Below, piece after piece: positions 8,100 to 16,445 of a DNA stretch of 64,000 nt. How positions within the stretch are numbered: the stretch's first letter is position 1; each line of letters opens with the position of its first letter. The stretch covers positions 62,001 to 126,000 of the forward strand of contig CAWDMC010000002.1 of assembly GCA_963803295.1 (NCBI GenBank), given 5' to 3'. A program made the position numbers and the translations under genes. Source of the stretch: CAWDMC01 sp963803295 (lineage in GTDB: Bacteria > Acidobacteriota > Terriglobia > UBA7540). Below the pieces are notes generated by a model. That model was not told the DNA's origin. It made no database searches and saw only the letters and a list, made by a program, of their open reading frames with translations.

Positions 8100-8431
8100 T
8101 CAGCATTCGTCACAAGGAAATCATACGCGGCAAGATCCTCTACTATCTGGCTCTGATCTATCCACGCTCGGCCACTCTGCCCCTGCTGCAAGGCGAACTC
8201 GATATCTTCGGTTATCCGGTTCCGCTGGAAGAGTTGAGCTTTCACGTCGCCTACCTCGTGGAGAAAGGGATGGCCGCGGTTGAAGAAGTACGCGGGCCCA
8301 ATCCCCGGCGCAAGATCACGCTGGTGAAGATTACGGCAAAGGGAATTGATTACTACGACGGCCGACTGCCCCAGGACGAAGGGATTTATCTAGGGCCGCG
8401 TATTGAAAAGCACCGGTCGCTGAATTTCTGA
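8093..8431 (+). CDS. Winged-helix phage protein, Mu gp26-like, copy 1
   Basis: A 112-residue predicted winged-helix protein resembling the Mu-phage family between DUF2730 and DUF3486 (VpaChn25_0724-type): an N-terminal helix (IRGKILYYLALIYP), a recognition-helix-like stretch (PLPLEELSFHVAYLVEKGMAAVEE) and a conserved-type ending, ITAKGIDYYDGRLPQDEG. The 'T-KG-D---GR---D-G' ending is shared with paralogues at 9239 and 12743, though this copy is the most divergent. It overlaps the preceding membrane-protein gene, so the two are probably coupled. Function is unknown; a DNA-binding or packaging role is inferred from the fold and location. Confidence 0.5.
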   Translation: MVISIRHKEIIRGKILYYLALIYPRSATLPLLQGELDIFGYPVPLEELSFHVAYLVEKGMAAVEEVRGPNPRRKITLVKITAKGIDYYDGRLPQDEGIYLGPRIEKHRSLNF

Positions 8432-8509
8432 CACCCAGTTGGGCTCAGAAGTGCGGCCGGCGGTACGTCGCAGAGGGCGCAGTTAGACTCGCCCCAAGCA
8501 AGAACACGG

Positions 8510-8622
8510 AAGGACGGGGTTTCAGCCCCGCCGCTGGGCACAACCAAACTCGCCCGCGTTTGCAGACAGCGCGGTGACGAGCGCCAGCGACACCGACGCG
8601 GCGGGGCCGATGCCCCGTCCTT
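8510..8622. repeat. Inverted pair of GC-rich palindromes (BIME-like)
   Basis: Copy A (8510-8534) reads AAGGACGGGG-TTTCAG-CCCCGCCGC, and copy B (8598-8622), in opposite orientation, reads AAGGACGGGG-CATCGG-CCCCGCCGC. Two inverted copies about 60 bp apart are typical of REP doublets spread by RAYT transposases in bacterial chromosomes. They lie in the 277-bp gap between phage-type genes. Confidence 0.6.
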
Positions 8623-8708
8623 TCAGAACAGAGGGTGAGTTAGCGGTGATTACCGCCAAGCCTCTTAGGGCGACCAAATCATGGCCGCTGAAAGGCAGGG
8701 AGGATGCC

Positions 8709-9098
8709 ATGGGTAAGGGGATAAGGCTTCCGGAGAAATTGCGGAGGCTGATGCGGAAGATGCTTCGTGAAGGCGCCTCTTTCGAGGACACGGCCGAGGC
8801 AATCAACGAACGCACCGATGAAGCCGTCAGCTTGAAAGCGGTACAGGAGTTCTTTCGCAGTAACCCCCGCGTGCAGCAGGAGCGCATCCGTCACCAACTG
8901 GCCGCCGCCCAGGAGCTGAAGCGAGCCCTAAAGCATCCCAGATCGGCCCAGGCGGAGCTGGCGGAGGCCGCGCTGTTTACGGGCCTGATGGCTCTTAGCC
9001 GGCGAGGAGTGAGGCTCACGTTTCCTCCGGCCAGCCTTAATACCACGAGGACCATGGAAGGCAACAAGCAGAAGGCCGCAGGCCGGCGGCAGCTCTAG
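8709..9098 (+). CDS. Putative small terminase, Mu gp27 (DUF3486)-like, N-terminal part
   Basis: 129 residues from an ATG with GGGAGG upstream. The N-terminus, IRLPEKLRRLMRKMLREGA-SFEDTAEAINER, followed by SLKAVQEFFRSN, resembles the DNA-binding start of DUF3486 proteins (Mu gp27, the presumed small terminase subunit): a 'LP' turn, a helix-turn-helix and a second helix with 'S--AV'. It is short for gp27 (about 190), and the long helical region usually following is encoded separately at 9712, with a winged-helix gene in between. An in-frame upstream ATG (8574) lies inside the palindrome region and is unlikely. Confidence 0.45.
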   Translation: MGKGIRLPEKLRRLMRKMLREGASFEDTAEAINERTDEAVSLKAVQEFFRSNPRVQQERIRHQLAAAQELKRALKHPRSAQAELAEAALFTGLMALSRRGVRLTFPPASLNTTRTMEGNKQKAAGRRQL

Positions 9099-9238
9099 CT
9101 AGTGCAAATTTCGTCTTCTCAAATCGCTATGCAACGCGCCAGGCAGAACGTGGGGAGAGTCATGCTGAGATTCCACCTGGGCAAACGATAGCGAATGACC
9201 GACGAGGAACCACTGATAACTGACTACGGAGTCGATAA

Positions 9239-9547
9239 ATGGCACTTATTCATGAAGTTCAGAACGAGTCGCAGCGCGGGCTTATTCTGAGCATTCTCGT
9301 TGATTGGAAGCTGGAGTGGATGCCCTTCAGCGAACTGCGCGTCCAGATTCTGCGGCGCTCCGGGTACGCGCTGACCGACAAGGAACTTCAGTTTCACCTT
9401 AACTACCTCGCCGCCCGCGACTATATCGAGTCGCGGCGGCTGCGCGCCGGGCGAGCGGATCTCGAATTGACCACGGTCCGGGCGACCGCCAAGGGGCTGG
9501 ATTTGAGGGAAGGCCGAATCGAGCCCGATCCGGGTGTGGCGCTGTAG
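9239..9547 (+). CDS. Winged-helix phage protein, Mu gp26-like, copy 2
   Basis: A 102-residue paralogue of the products at 8093 and, more closely, 12743 (shared LRVQ, GYAL/GYAV, ELQFHL/ELKFHL, ATAKGLDLREGRIEPDPGV / ATAKAVDLRDGRLEPDPGV segments). GGAG lies seven bases before the ATG. The TAG stop is formed by the first bases of a REP palindrome (GTAGCGCC at 9544), so the repeat abuts or has trimmed the gene end. Function is unknown; it sits between the two halves of a possible gp27-like small terminase. Confidence 0.5.
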   Translation: MALIHEVQNESQRGLILSILVDWKLEWMPFSELRVQILRRSGYALTDKELQFHLNYLAARDYIESRRLRAGRADLELTTVRATAKGLDLREGRIEPDPGVAL

Positions 9548-9648
9548 CGCCGGTGTCCCCACCGGCGCTTTCGGCGCTAGTTGGGGGATCGGGTCGGGGC
9601 GGATTGGACGAGGTAGCGCCGGTGTCCCCACCGGCGTTCTCGGCGCTG
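9544..9648. repeat. Two REP palindromes of the GTAGCGCCGGTG family
   Basis: Copies at 9544-9579 and about 9613-9648 in the same orientation each contain GCCGGTG-TCCC-CACCGGC and end with a CGGCGCT arm matching the GTAGCGC start. The same family recurs at 18201-18402, 31410 and 33441, both inside and outside the phage-like cluster. Confidence 0.8.
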
Positions 9649-9711
9649 GGACGGCACCGCTACAGGATTGCGCGTCACTAGGATTTGTAATGCTCAGGTA
9701 GGTGACAACGG

Positions 9712-10215
9712 ATGGCGGAAGGAAAGAACAGGAACGGAAGGAATAACGGTTCCACCAAGGCCCGGCAGAACAGGAAAGGGGAGGCTGGCGAAAAAATCAG
9801 CACTCTGGTAATGGCGTGGGCTGTGGAGAAGCGCGACGAGCTGGTTAAAGAAGCCATCGAAGACCCCGCGAGCGACGCCGGCCAGATGATCCATGTGCTC
9901 CTGTTAAACGCCATCATCGATCAGAGGGCCAATATTTCGGAGCTGACTCTGGGCAAGTTGCTCGAAGAGCAACGCCGCTATCGGGAACTGATGGCCAGAA
10001 CCTCGCAATGGAAGCGAGAGCACGAACACGACAAGCAGCGTCTTAAGCTGGTCAAGCTCAAGATCCAGGAAGCCACGCTCAAGCTTGAGGGGCTCCGGAA
10101 GAATCACCGCCCGGCGAGGCTGGTGGACTTTAAAAGCATTTTGAGCACTATTTCAGCGGCCATCGGCCTGGGCGAACCGCTCGCGCCGAGGGTAGAAGAG
10201 GCGCCAGCAGGGTAG
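9712..10215 (+). CDS. Helical phage protein, possible gp27 C-terminal part
   Basis: 167 residues: a basic N-terminus (GKNRNGRNNGSTKARQNRKG), then a mostly helical, charged body (MAWAVEKRDELVKEAIED through KLVKLKIQEATLKLEGLRKN). Located directly before the large terminase gene, it could supply the oligomerisation region of a split DUF3486-type small terminase, or be a separate packaging accessory. No catalytic motif is seen. The assignment rests on position and helical character only. Confidence 0.35.
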   Translation: MAEGKNRNGRNNGSTKARQNRKGEAGEKISTLVMAWAVEKRDELVKEAIEDPASDAGQMIHVLLLNAIIDQRANISELTLGKLLEEQRRYRELMARTSQWKREHEHDKQRLKLVKLKIQEATLKLEGLRKNHRPARLVDFKSILSTISAAIGLGEPLAPRVEEAPAG

Positions 10216-10288
10216 TGTCCGGCAGGCCGCGCAGATTGGCACGAGCGACTCGCGGGCGTAAGCAAGAGGAAATGAAAAGCAGGATGCA

Positions 10289-11809
10289 ATGCGTAAGACT
10301 GAGGTAACGCCATCGCAAGTGGTTCTCACGGGATTGCCGCGCGAGTTCCGCGGTCAAACCGTGCTACGCCCATATCAGAAGCGCTGGACCAATGACCCGG
10401 CGCGTTTTGCGGTAGCGGTGAAATCGGCGCAGATCGGTTTCTCCACGGCGACGGCAGCCTGGGCGGTGGAGCGCTGCCTGAGGATGCCACGCCGCACCGT
10501 GGTTTTTCTCTCGCGTTCGGAACGGCAGTCGCGGGAGTTAGCCGAAAAGGCCAAGATGTGGCTCGACGGCTACCGGGGAGTGCTGGGTGACTATTGTCCC
10601 GGCCAGAAGTTCGAGGGAGCGGCGCTGCAACACGAGATCCGCTTTCCCAACCAGTCGCGGATCATCGTGCTGGCCGCCAATCCCGATACCGCGCGGGGCT
10701 ACACGGGCGACGTGGTGCTCGATGAGTTCGCCTTCCACCAGGACTCGCAGGCGATTTTCACGGCCGTCTACCGGCAGGTCTCGCTCGGCTACGACATGCG
10801 AGTGCTTTCCACTCCGAACGGGCCGCAGGGCAAGTTCTACGAATTGGCCAAGTCGCTCGGCCTCGATCAGGGAGTTCGTCCAATGAGGCAGCCCGTGAAA
10901 ATCGGCTCCGGGGATTGTGGTCACGAAGTTCGGGAAACAGAACACAACGGGACTCCCGACCTAGTTAAAAATCACGCTTCACAGCCCGAGCCCCGAAATG
11001 CGAATCCTTGGAGCGGCCACTGGGTTGACGTGCACCTGGCGGTTGAAGAGGGATGCCCGCTCGAGCCACCGATGGTGAAGGCGGGTTGCGATGAAGAAAC
11101 TTGGCTACAGGAGTATTGCTGCCAGTTTGTCTCGCAAGGCTCCACCTGGATCACGCCCGAACTTTATCAGCGCTCGGTTTCAGCGGAAGCCACCTTGGAA
11201 CTGCCTTTCCAGCTCGGGCGGCAATCTCTCGATGACGAAATCGAGCCGACCCTTTACGCCGGCTGGGATATCGCTCGCAATCACGATCTCTCGGTGATCT
11301 GGCTGATCGAGACGGTCGGCGATGTGAGCTGGACACGTGGGGTTCTGCAAATGCGCAACGTGCCCACGCCGGAGCAAGTGCGGGAGGCTCGCTCGGTGAT
11401 GCCGTTTGTGCGACGCATGGAGATTGACAAGGGCGGAATGGGGTTGGCGATATACGAGGCCCTGGCCTGCGAGTTCCCCGATCGCGTTGAAGGCGTCCAC
11501 TTCACCAGCGCCAGGAAAGAGGCGATGGCGGTGCTGGCCAAGCGCCGGATGGAAGAAGGCCGAATCCGCCTGCCCGACGATGACGCCATTCGGCAATCGT
11601 TCCGCTCGGTACAGAAGACGGTCAACATTCTCGGTCAAGCGCGTTTTGACGCCGAACACGATTCGAAGTTCGGCCATGCCGATCATTGGTGGGCGTTCTG
11701 TCTGGCGGAGGCGGCGGCAGCGGCGCAGAAGCCTACGGCCCACCTGGCGCGAGTCGGTGGACTGATCGGCCGGCCTCATTCAGCAGGAATGATCGAGTTG
11801 CCGCTGTGA
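10289..11809 (+). CDS. Phage terminase large subunit, Mu gp28-like
   Basis: The DNA-packaging motor and nuclease, 506 residues. The ATPase half has a deviant P-loop, VKSAQIGFST (about 42-51), with the basic residue in front rather than GK, as in Mu-type terminases, and Walker B VVLDEFAFH (about 145). The nuclease half shows YAGWDIARNHD, DKGGMGL and FGHADHWWAF, supplying acidic and His metal ligands. Between GKFYELAKSLG and GHWVDVHLAVEEG an extra stretch of about 45 hydrophilic residues (roughly 193-240) looks like an insertion. It would act with the portal at 13421. The length suits the family, and the gene appears intact. Confidence 0.85.
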   Translation: MRKTEVTPSQVVLTGLPREFRGQTVLRPYQKRWTNDPARFAVAVKSAQIGFSTATAAWAVERCLRMPRRTVVFLSRSERQSRELAEKAKMWLDGYRGVLGDYCPGQKFEGAALQHEIRFPNQSRIIVLAANPDTARGYTGDVVLDEFAFHQDSQAIFTAVYRQVSLGYDMRVLSTPNGPQGKFYELAKSLGLDQGVRPMRQPVKIGSGDCGHEVRETEHNGTPDLVKNHASQPEPRNANPWSGHWVDVHLAVEEGCPLEPPMVKAGCDEETWLQEYCCQFVSQGSTWITPELYQRSVSAEATLELPFQLGRQSLDDEIEPTLYAGWDIARNHDLSVIWLIETVGDVSWTRGVLQMRNVPTPEQVREARSVMPFVRRMEIDKGGMGLAIYEALACEFPDRVEGVHFTSARKEAMAVLAKRRMEEGRIRLPDDDAIRQSFRSVQKTVNILGQARFDAEHDSKFGHADHWWAFCLAEAAAAAQKPTAHLARVGGLIGRPHSAGMIELPL

Positions 11810-11940
11810 GAAGTTACTCGGTTGTTCGGCGAGCCGCCATGAGCTACCGGGCTCGAACCCGTGACTGGCAACCGGGTTGCGGCGCGACTGAAGAGATGGT
11901 TCTTATGAGTGTCCGAACACAACAACAATGGAGGTGTCGC

Positions 11941-12285
11941 ATGCTAGGTAGCGTGGTTCTTCCTTTGGCTCTGAATCGTCTGGTTCAGGGCGTGATTCTA
12001 GGCGGCCCGGGTTTTGGGGTGGTCGAAGGGAATACGATCTTTCGGCATCCCTATCTGGCCATAGGACTGGTTTGCCTCGAAGTGGGGGCTCTTCTGATGG
12101 TATCGGTAGGATTTCTCTTTCTCGCCTGGAGGATCTCCTGGGGCGTTCAGCAGTTCATCACTACCTGCCGCCAGCGTCAGAAGACAGAAGCACGGCTGGT
12201 GGACATGTTTCGCGATTACGTGGAAGTGCAGCGGGCTACAAACGAACAACTCTGGTCTGCCTCCGCTGCGCTCTCTCCCTGCTAA
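11941..12285 (+). CDS. TM/coiled-coil protein, gp25-like, copy 2 (C-terminus possibly frameshifted)
   Basis: The start is chosen at the ATG at 11941 because GGAGG lies just before it. The 114 residues contain two hydrophobic regions and FLAWRISWGVQQFITTCRQRQKTEARLVDMFRDYVEVQRATNEQLW, clearly paralogous to the protein at 12406 (VWRLSWSLQGYV---MLHDYIETQRQTNEQLW). After NEQLW the frame ends in SASAALSPC; the next frame continues with RTNRLGWR, which resembles the paralogue's HADRLNRWRES, so a small indel may have altered the end. Function is unknown. Confidence 0.45.
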   Translation: MLGSVVLPLALNRLVQGVILGGPGFGVVEGNTIFRHPYLAIGLVCLEVGALLMVSVGFLFLAWRISWGVQQFITTCRQRQKTEARLVDMFRDYVEVQRATNEQLWSASAALSPC

Positions 12286-12329
12286 GCGGCGGCGAGAGGA
12301 CTAACCGGCTTGGGTGGAGAGTGACATCA

Positions 12330-12364
12330 ACCGCAGAGAATGCCGTTTCCGCGTTCTCTGCGGT
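12330..12364. repeat. Perfect long hairpin between paralogous phage genes
   Basis: ACCGCAGAGAA and TTCTCTGCGGT pair perfectly, and the stem continues through TGC/GCG with one G-U pair to about 14 bp around a seven-base loop. No T-run follows. It sits between the two gp25-like paralogues (11941 and 12406) and could be an RNA-processing site, a weak terminator or another palindromic repeat. Confidence 0.6.
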
Positions 12365-12405
12365 GAGATGCACCAAAAACGACACTCGTCACGAGGCGCT
12401 CGGCT

Positions 12406-12690
12406 ATGAGCCAGTTTGCTTCACTGCTGATCCTGCTGGGTATTCTGGTGTCCTTGGGATTCTTGGCAAGCGCGGCAGCGTTCTTGATTCTGGTGTGGAG
12501 GCTCTCGTGGAGTCTTCAGGGTTACGTGGCCACGGAGCTACAGCGGTCTAAATATGAGGAAAGGATCGTTGCCATGCTTCACGACTATATCGAGACGCAG
12601 CGTCAGACTAACGAGCAGCTTTGGATGGCGCTGCAGGTGCACGCGGACCGACTCAACCGCTGGCGCGAAAGTTTGGGAGTTCGGGGCTGA
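12406..12690 (+). CDS. TM/coiled-coil protein, gp25-like, copy 3
   Basis: 94 residues with one long hydrophobic segment (about 5-33, ASLLILLGILVSLGFLASAA and onward) followed by a helical region ending QTNEQLWMALQVHADRLNRW. It is the intact paralogue of the protein at 11941 and shares the one-membrane-segment plus helix design of 7716. A winged-helix gene follows, so a gp25-gp26-like pair is present on both sides of the terminase gene. Function is unknown. Confidence 0.5.
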   Translation: MSQFASLLILLGILVSLGFLASAAAFLILVWRLSWSLQGYVATELQRSKYEERIVAMLHDYIETQRQTNEQLWMALQVHADRLNRWRESLGVRG

Positions 12691-12742
12691 CTGTCGCTCA
12701 AGTGGATAGGAGGCGCATGGATAACGGGCGAATAAGCAGGGT

Positions 12743-13060
12743 ATGAATTCGTTTACGCAAGAGATCCGAGACGAGATCATCCGCGGGGTGATCCTGTGCG
12801 TTCTGATAAAGCACCAACTCGATTGGGTAACCTTCCAAAGCTTGCGGGTGCAAGTTCAGCGAGGTCAAGGTTACGCCGTGGAACACGATGAGTTGAAGTT
12901 CCACCTCGCCTATCTGGGCGACTCGGCGCGTGCCTATATCGAAAACAAACCGTTGCGCGCGGGCCGCGGGGGGACGGAGTTTTCCTTGGTACGGGCGACG
13001 GCCAAGGCTGTGGACTTGCGCGATGGCCGTTTGGAGCCGGATCCAGGAGTTGCGTTTTGA
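12743..13060 (+). CDS. Winged-helix phage protein, Mu gp26-like, copy 3
   Basis: 105 residues, the closest paralogue of the protein at 9239: both have IRGVILCVL/QRGLILSIL, an LRVQ helix, DELKFHLAYL / KELQFHLNYL and the ending ATAK-DLR-GR-EPDPGV. A winged-helix DNA-binding fold is likely. It lies between the gp25-like gene at 12406 and the portal gene. Retention of three divergent copies suggests distinct roles or partners, but no function is known. Confidence 0.5.
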   Translation: MNSFTQEIRDEIIRGVILCVLIKHQLDWVTFQSLRVQVQRGQGYAVEHDELKFHLAYLGDSARAYIENKPLRAGRGGTEFSLVRATAKAVDLRDGRLEPDPGVAF

Positions 13061-13095
13061 GCCTGTACGCGAAGGTGATAAAGGTTGAGTACGAC

Positions 13096-13413
13096 ATGTC
13101 CAAGCCTAAAGCGGCCAGGCGGACTCCGGAGTCCGCGAAACGAGGGTCGGGGTCTGTCCGATCTCGCTCCAAGCATAAGTCGCGCCGGAGGCTGCTAGGC
13201 TTTTTGAATAGCCTCTGGGAAAGGGCAAAACGAGCTACCCCGGTCTTCGACGCCCCATGCCGGGCGGCGGCCCGGAACTTCTCGAAATCGCGTTCGGAGA
13301 TCAGGTCTCTGGTGGCAAAGATGAAAGCTAATCCAGGGCGCCACGTCACCATGGCAGCGGAAACCTGGATGTTTTATCGGTCTTTCGGTCGCTCCCCTAA
13401 ATCCAGAGACTGA
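13096..13413 (+). CDS. Small basic hypothetical protein
   Basis: About 105 residues from the ATG at 13096; an in-frame TTG at 13057 overlapping the previous stop is possible. The N-terminal half is very basic (SKPKAARRTPESAKRGSGSVRSRSKHKSRRR) and the C-terminal half is mixed helical, with AAARNFSKSRSEIRSLVAKMKANPG. No family is recognised. The basic character next to the portal and terminase genes would fit nucleic-acid contact, but it could be a chance frame. Confidence 0.3.
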   Translation: MSKPKAARRTPESAKRGSGSVRSRSKHKSRRRLLGFLNSLWERAKRATPVFDAPCRAAARNFSKSRSEIRSLVAKMKANPGRHVTMAAETWMFYRSFGRSPKSRD

Positions 13414-13420
13414 GGTACCG

Positions 13421-14968
13421 ATGGTTGGCATGAACGTAAATTCTCACAAACACGGTGATAGCGGTAAGCCCGAGCGCGATCCAGGCATGGCGGAAAGCCT
13501 GGCCGATCGTGGAGAACAGGCTGTGGCCCTGGGCGATCGCGAGCTTGGAATTGCTTCCTCGATCTTCGAGGGAGGCGGGGGCCGGGCTACGGCGGGCGGC
13601 TCCGCATTTCCAGTTTCAGTTGGAGCGGCGACGAACGTTGTGCCTCAGCCGGTGCCGGGCAGCGCGAGAATTCGGGCAGCACGCGGAGATCTGGCAGCGA
13701 CTTTCGGTGTATCCGGGACTCCCATTTTGGGAGGATTTCTCCAGGATTTGGGTGAGTACAACCCGGAGATGATGGGGCGCAATGCGCTTTCCATCTACGA
13801 GCAGATGCGGCGCGGCGATGCCCAGGTAAGCGCGACGCTCGCTGCCTGCAAGCTGCCGGTGCAATCGGCGAAATGGGAGGTGGCGCCTGGCCTGGACAAA
13901 TCCGCCCCAGGCTACGGGCCGGCGAAGGAGATTACCGGCTTTGTGCGCGAGAACCTTTTCGGTGGGCTCGAATTCCAGACCTCGACCGGCGGATGGACAA
14001 GTCAGAACTGGGCAGACGTAGTGCGGAACGCGCTTCTTATGCTGGATTTTGGCTGCGCCGTGCACGAGGAGGTCTGGCGGGTGGACGGTTCTTGCATTCG
14101 CCTGCGGAAGCTCGCTGCGCGCTTACCGCTGACGTTTTACCGATGGCACACGGAGGCTGACGGCGAAACACTGATCGCCCTGGAGCAGTATGGATATCGC
14201 GGCGGCCGTTTCCTCAGCACCCTCCTGCCGGCCGACAAGATTTCGCGTTTCACTTATCACCAGGAAAGGGCGAATTTCTGGGGTCTTTCTCTGCAGCGCT
14301 CGATGTACCCTCATTGGTATATCAAGAACCGTCTCTACCGGATCGATGCGATCGCCTGCGAACGCAATTCTTTAGGTGTGCCCGTGTGGAGGCTGCCTTC
14401 GGGTTTCTCCCGGGAAGACCGCGATGCTGCTTTCAGCTTCGTAACTCAGTTGGCAGCGCACGAGGCGACGGGCGCCGTGGAGCCGCCGGGAGATCCTGCC
14501 AGTGGGCTTCGGGTTGTGGGCTACCAGGGCCAGGTCCGCGATTTGATGCCTTCCATTCAGCACCACAACGTCATGATCTCGCGTGCTGCCTTAGCGCTGT
14601 TCATGGATCTTGGTACGAGCGAAAGCGGTTCGCGGGCGCTTGGGGAATCTCAGGGCGATTTCTTCATGTTGTCGCTGCAGGCCCTGGCCGACCAGATCGC
14701 CTGGGAAATCACAAACACGAGCATCCGGCGGCTGGTGGCGTTCAACTTCGGCGAGAACGCACCCTGCCCGCGTCTGCTTGCGGCTAATGTTCAGTCGCGG
14801 GGGCTTGCGGCGCTGGTGGACGCTCTGACGAAGTTCGCCCAGGCCGGCTTGGTGGTATCCGAGGAGAATCTGCGCCGCTTCATCCGGGAGGAGTTGGCCT
14901 TGCCAGACGAGAGCACGGAAGGCGTGGTGGCGATACGCAGCGAATCGATCAAAGAAGAAGAAACCTAG
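13421..14968 (+). CDS. Phage portal protein, DUF935 (Mu gp29)-like
   Basis: The dodecameric portal at the capsid vertex through which DNA is packaged. The 515-residue protein carries the DUF935 features: NALSIYEQMRRGDAQVSATLAACKLPVQSAKWEV (about 125-158), NALLMLDFGCAVHEEVWRV (about 205-225), the FYRWHTE---LIALEQYGYRGG segment, and HHNVMISRAALALFMDLGTSESGSRALGESQ (about 385-415). GAGG lies nine bases before the ATG. Positions relative to terminase and protease match Mu. A gp30-like minor head protein, usually next, is missing here. Confidence 0.85.
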   Translation: MVGMNVNSHKHGDSGKPERDPGMAESLADRGEQAVALGDRELGIASSIFEGGGGRATAGGSAFPVSVGAATNVVPQPVPGSARIRAARGDLAATFGVSGTPILGGFLQDLGEYNPEMMGRNALSIYEQMRRGDAQVSATLAACKLPVQSAKWEVAPGLDKSAPGYGPAKEITGFVRENLFGGLEFQTSTGGWTSQNWADVVRNALLMLDFGCAVHEEVWRVDGSCIRLRKLAARLPLTFYRWHTEADGETLIALEQYGYRGGRFLSTLLPADKISRFTYHQERANFWGLSLQRSMYPHWYIKNRLYRIDAIACERNSLGVPVWRLPSGFSREDRDAAFSFVTQLAAHEATGAVEPPGDPASGLRVVGYQGQVRDLMPSIQHHNVMISRAALALFMDLGTSESGSRALGESQGDFFMLSLQALADQIAWEITNTSIRRLVAFNFGENAPCPRLLAANVQSRGLAALVDALTKFAQAGLVVSEENLRRFIREELALPDESTEGVVAIRSESIKEEET

Positions 14969-14976
14969 GAGAACAG

Positions 14977-15609
14977 ATGAGCGGATGTGACACAGCGACT
15001 AGCGTAGCGGCGACGCCTGAAAGAGTACGCCCGGATCAGCGCCGTCGAGTCGCTTCTTCGCCGCGGATCTCGCACTTCGCCACGCTCCTCTCGACGACGA
15101 TCCCGCCGGTAATGCGCGGCGGGAAAAAGCTATATGAGATTCCCATTGCAGTATCCGGATCGTGGGTAAAGCAGGGGCAACGGTTCGCAATCAGTGAAGA
15201 CGATCTAGAGACCATGTTGCGTAATTTTAGCAAGCGCAAGAACGAACAGGTGGTGATTGATTACGAGCACGCCAGCGAGACGCCGGAAGTTGCGCGCGGC
15301 GGTCCGGTGCCGGCGGCGGGATGGATTCACGATCTACTCATTAACAACCGGAAATCGGATTCGGGGGCTCGAGGAGATTTGAACTCCGAACTCCAGATCC
15401 CGAGCGCTGCGCTCAACGCGCTGGTTGAGTGGACAACCGAGGCCGAGAATTTGATCCAGTCGGGGCAGTATCGCTTCTTCTCACCCGCTATCGACTGGAA
15501 TTGCTGCGACAAGTCAACAGGGGAACCACAGGGCGCAACACTGACTTCCGGGGCGCTGACCAACCATCCCTTTCTTGAAGAACTGCCACCCATCATGCTG
15601 ACGATCTGA
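14977..15609 (+). CDS. Phage head maturation protease, Mu gpI-like
   Basis: A 210-residue prohead protease that would trim scaffold and capsid precursors. The hallmark QVVIDYEHASETPEVARGGP followed by AAGWIHDLLI, and the RYRFFSPAIDWN-like segment near the C-terminus (YRFFSPAIDWNCC, GATLTSGALTNHPFLEELPP), match Mu-like I proteins (PF10123-like). In Mu, protease and scaffold share one gene with an internal start. Here the protease ends early and the scaffold-like region is a separate downstream gene, so the two functions appear split. Confidence 0.8.
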   Translation: MSGCDTATSVAATPERVRPDQRRRVASSPRISHFATLLSTTIPPVMRGGKKLYEIPIAVSGSWVKQGQRFAISEDDLETMLRNFSKRKNEQVVIDYEHASETPEVARGGPVPAAGWIHDLLINNRKSDSGARGDLNSELQIPSAALNALVEWTTEAENLIQSGQYRFFSPAIDWNCCDKSTGEPQGATLTSGALTNHPFLEELPPIMLTI

Positions 15610-15755
15610 CCGATCTTGAAACGGCCAACGGTGTCTTGCCTGCCTCGAATGATAAACAGATGTGGAACCGGGCCGCATCGGTACACACCCTACGTGGTGC
15701 GAATGCGGCGCGGGCACGCACTACTGCCACGCCAGCCGGCGAAGGAGGAAGCAAC

Positions 15756-16445
15756 TTGAGAAAGCTGACTGTAATGAAACTCACGGATGGACCACAAGCC
15801 GGACACTACGCCGTTCTCGATGGCGAAGAATCCGCTGGCTACCTGGAACAGGCTGATTTCCTGGAGTGCGTGAAGCAATACCTGGCCACTGGCGAACTTG
15901 ACGACGACATCCGCCAGCGGATCGCCCTGGTCGATCGTCCTCAGACGGAACCCGGGCAAGGGCGCAGCGTGCTATTGCGCGAAGCCGTGAAAGATGGTTG
16001 CCTCAACCGCGATAAGGCAACCGTGCTGGCGCGCGAAGGCAAGATCAGCCTGGATGACTACATTGCCGCTCAGGATGCGGAGAAGCGGCTGGACGATGCG
16101 GTACGCGCCGGCAAGATTCTTCCTCGCGACCGGGGATTCTTCTTCCGCGATGCCTTGGAGCGTCCGCACGAGTTTTCCGAGTACGTCCGCCATGCGGTTC
16201 CCGCTGTTCGTCTGGGGGCAATCGGACTGGCCTCGGCCGGTGAAGTCAGCGTAGATGATGAGGTTCGCGTACGAGCCCAACAAGCGATGCGCGAAGACAA
16301 TCTCAGTTACTCGAAGGCTCTGCGCAAAGTTTTTGCGAGCGACCGCGAGCTCGAGCAACGCTACCACGCCGCACACCGTCGCGAAGTAGGTCCAACCGAG
16401 AGTGTGGGGGCTGAATTGACACCCACTTCAGGAATTACGCAGTAG
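15756..16445 (+). CDS. Probable capsid scaffold protein
   Basis: The start is set at TTG 15756 because GAAGGAGG lies eight bases upstream; ATG 15774 is an alternative. About 229 residues, largely helical and charged, including REGKISLDDYIAAQDAEKRLDDAVRAGKILPRDR and REDNLSYSKALRKVFASDRELEQRYHAAHR. The 'AVRAGKI-P--R' and 'YSEAL' style segments are those found in the C-terminal part of Mu-like I/Z proteins and phage scaffolds. Its position between protease and cement/capsid genes supports the call. Confidence 0.6.
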   Translation: MRKLTVMKLTDGPQAGHYAVLDGEESAGYLEQADFLECVKQYLATGELDDDIRQRIALVDRPQTEPGQGRSVLLREAVKDGCLNRDKATVLAREGKISLDDYIAAQDAEKRLDDAVRAGKILPRDRGFFFRDALERPHEFSEYVRHAVPAVRLGAIGLASAGEVSVDDEVRVRAQQAMREDNLSYSKALRKVFASDRELEQRYHAAHRREVGPTESVGAELTPTSGITQ

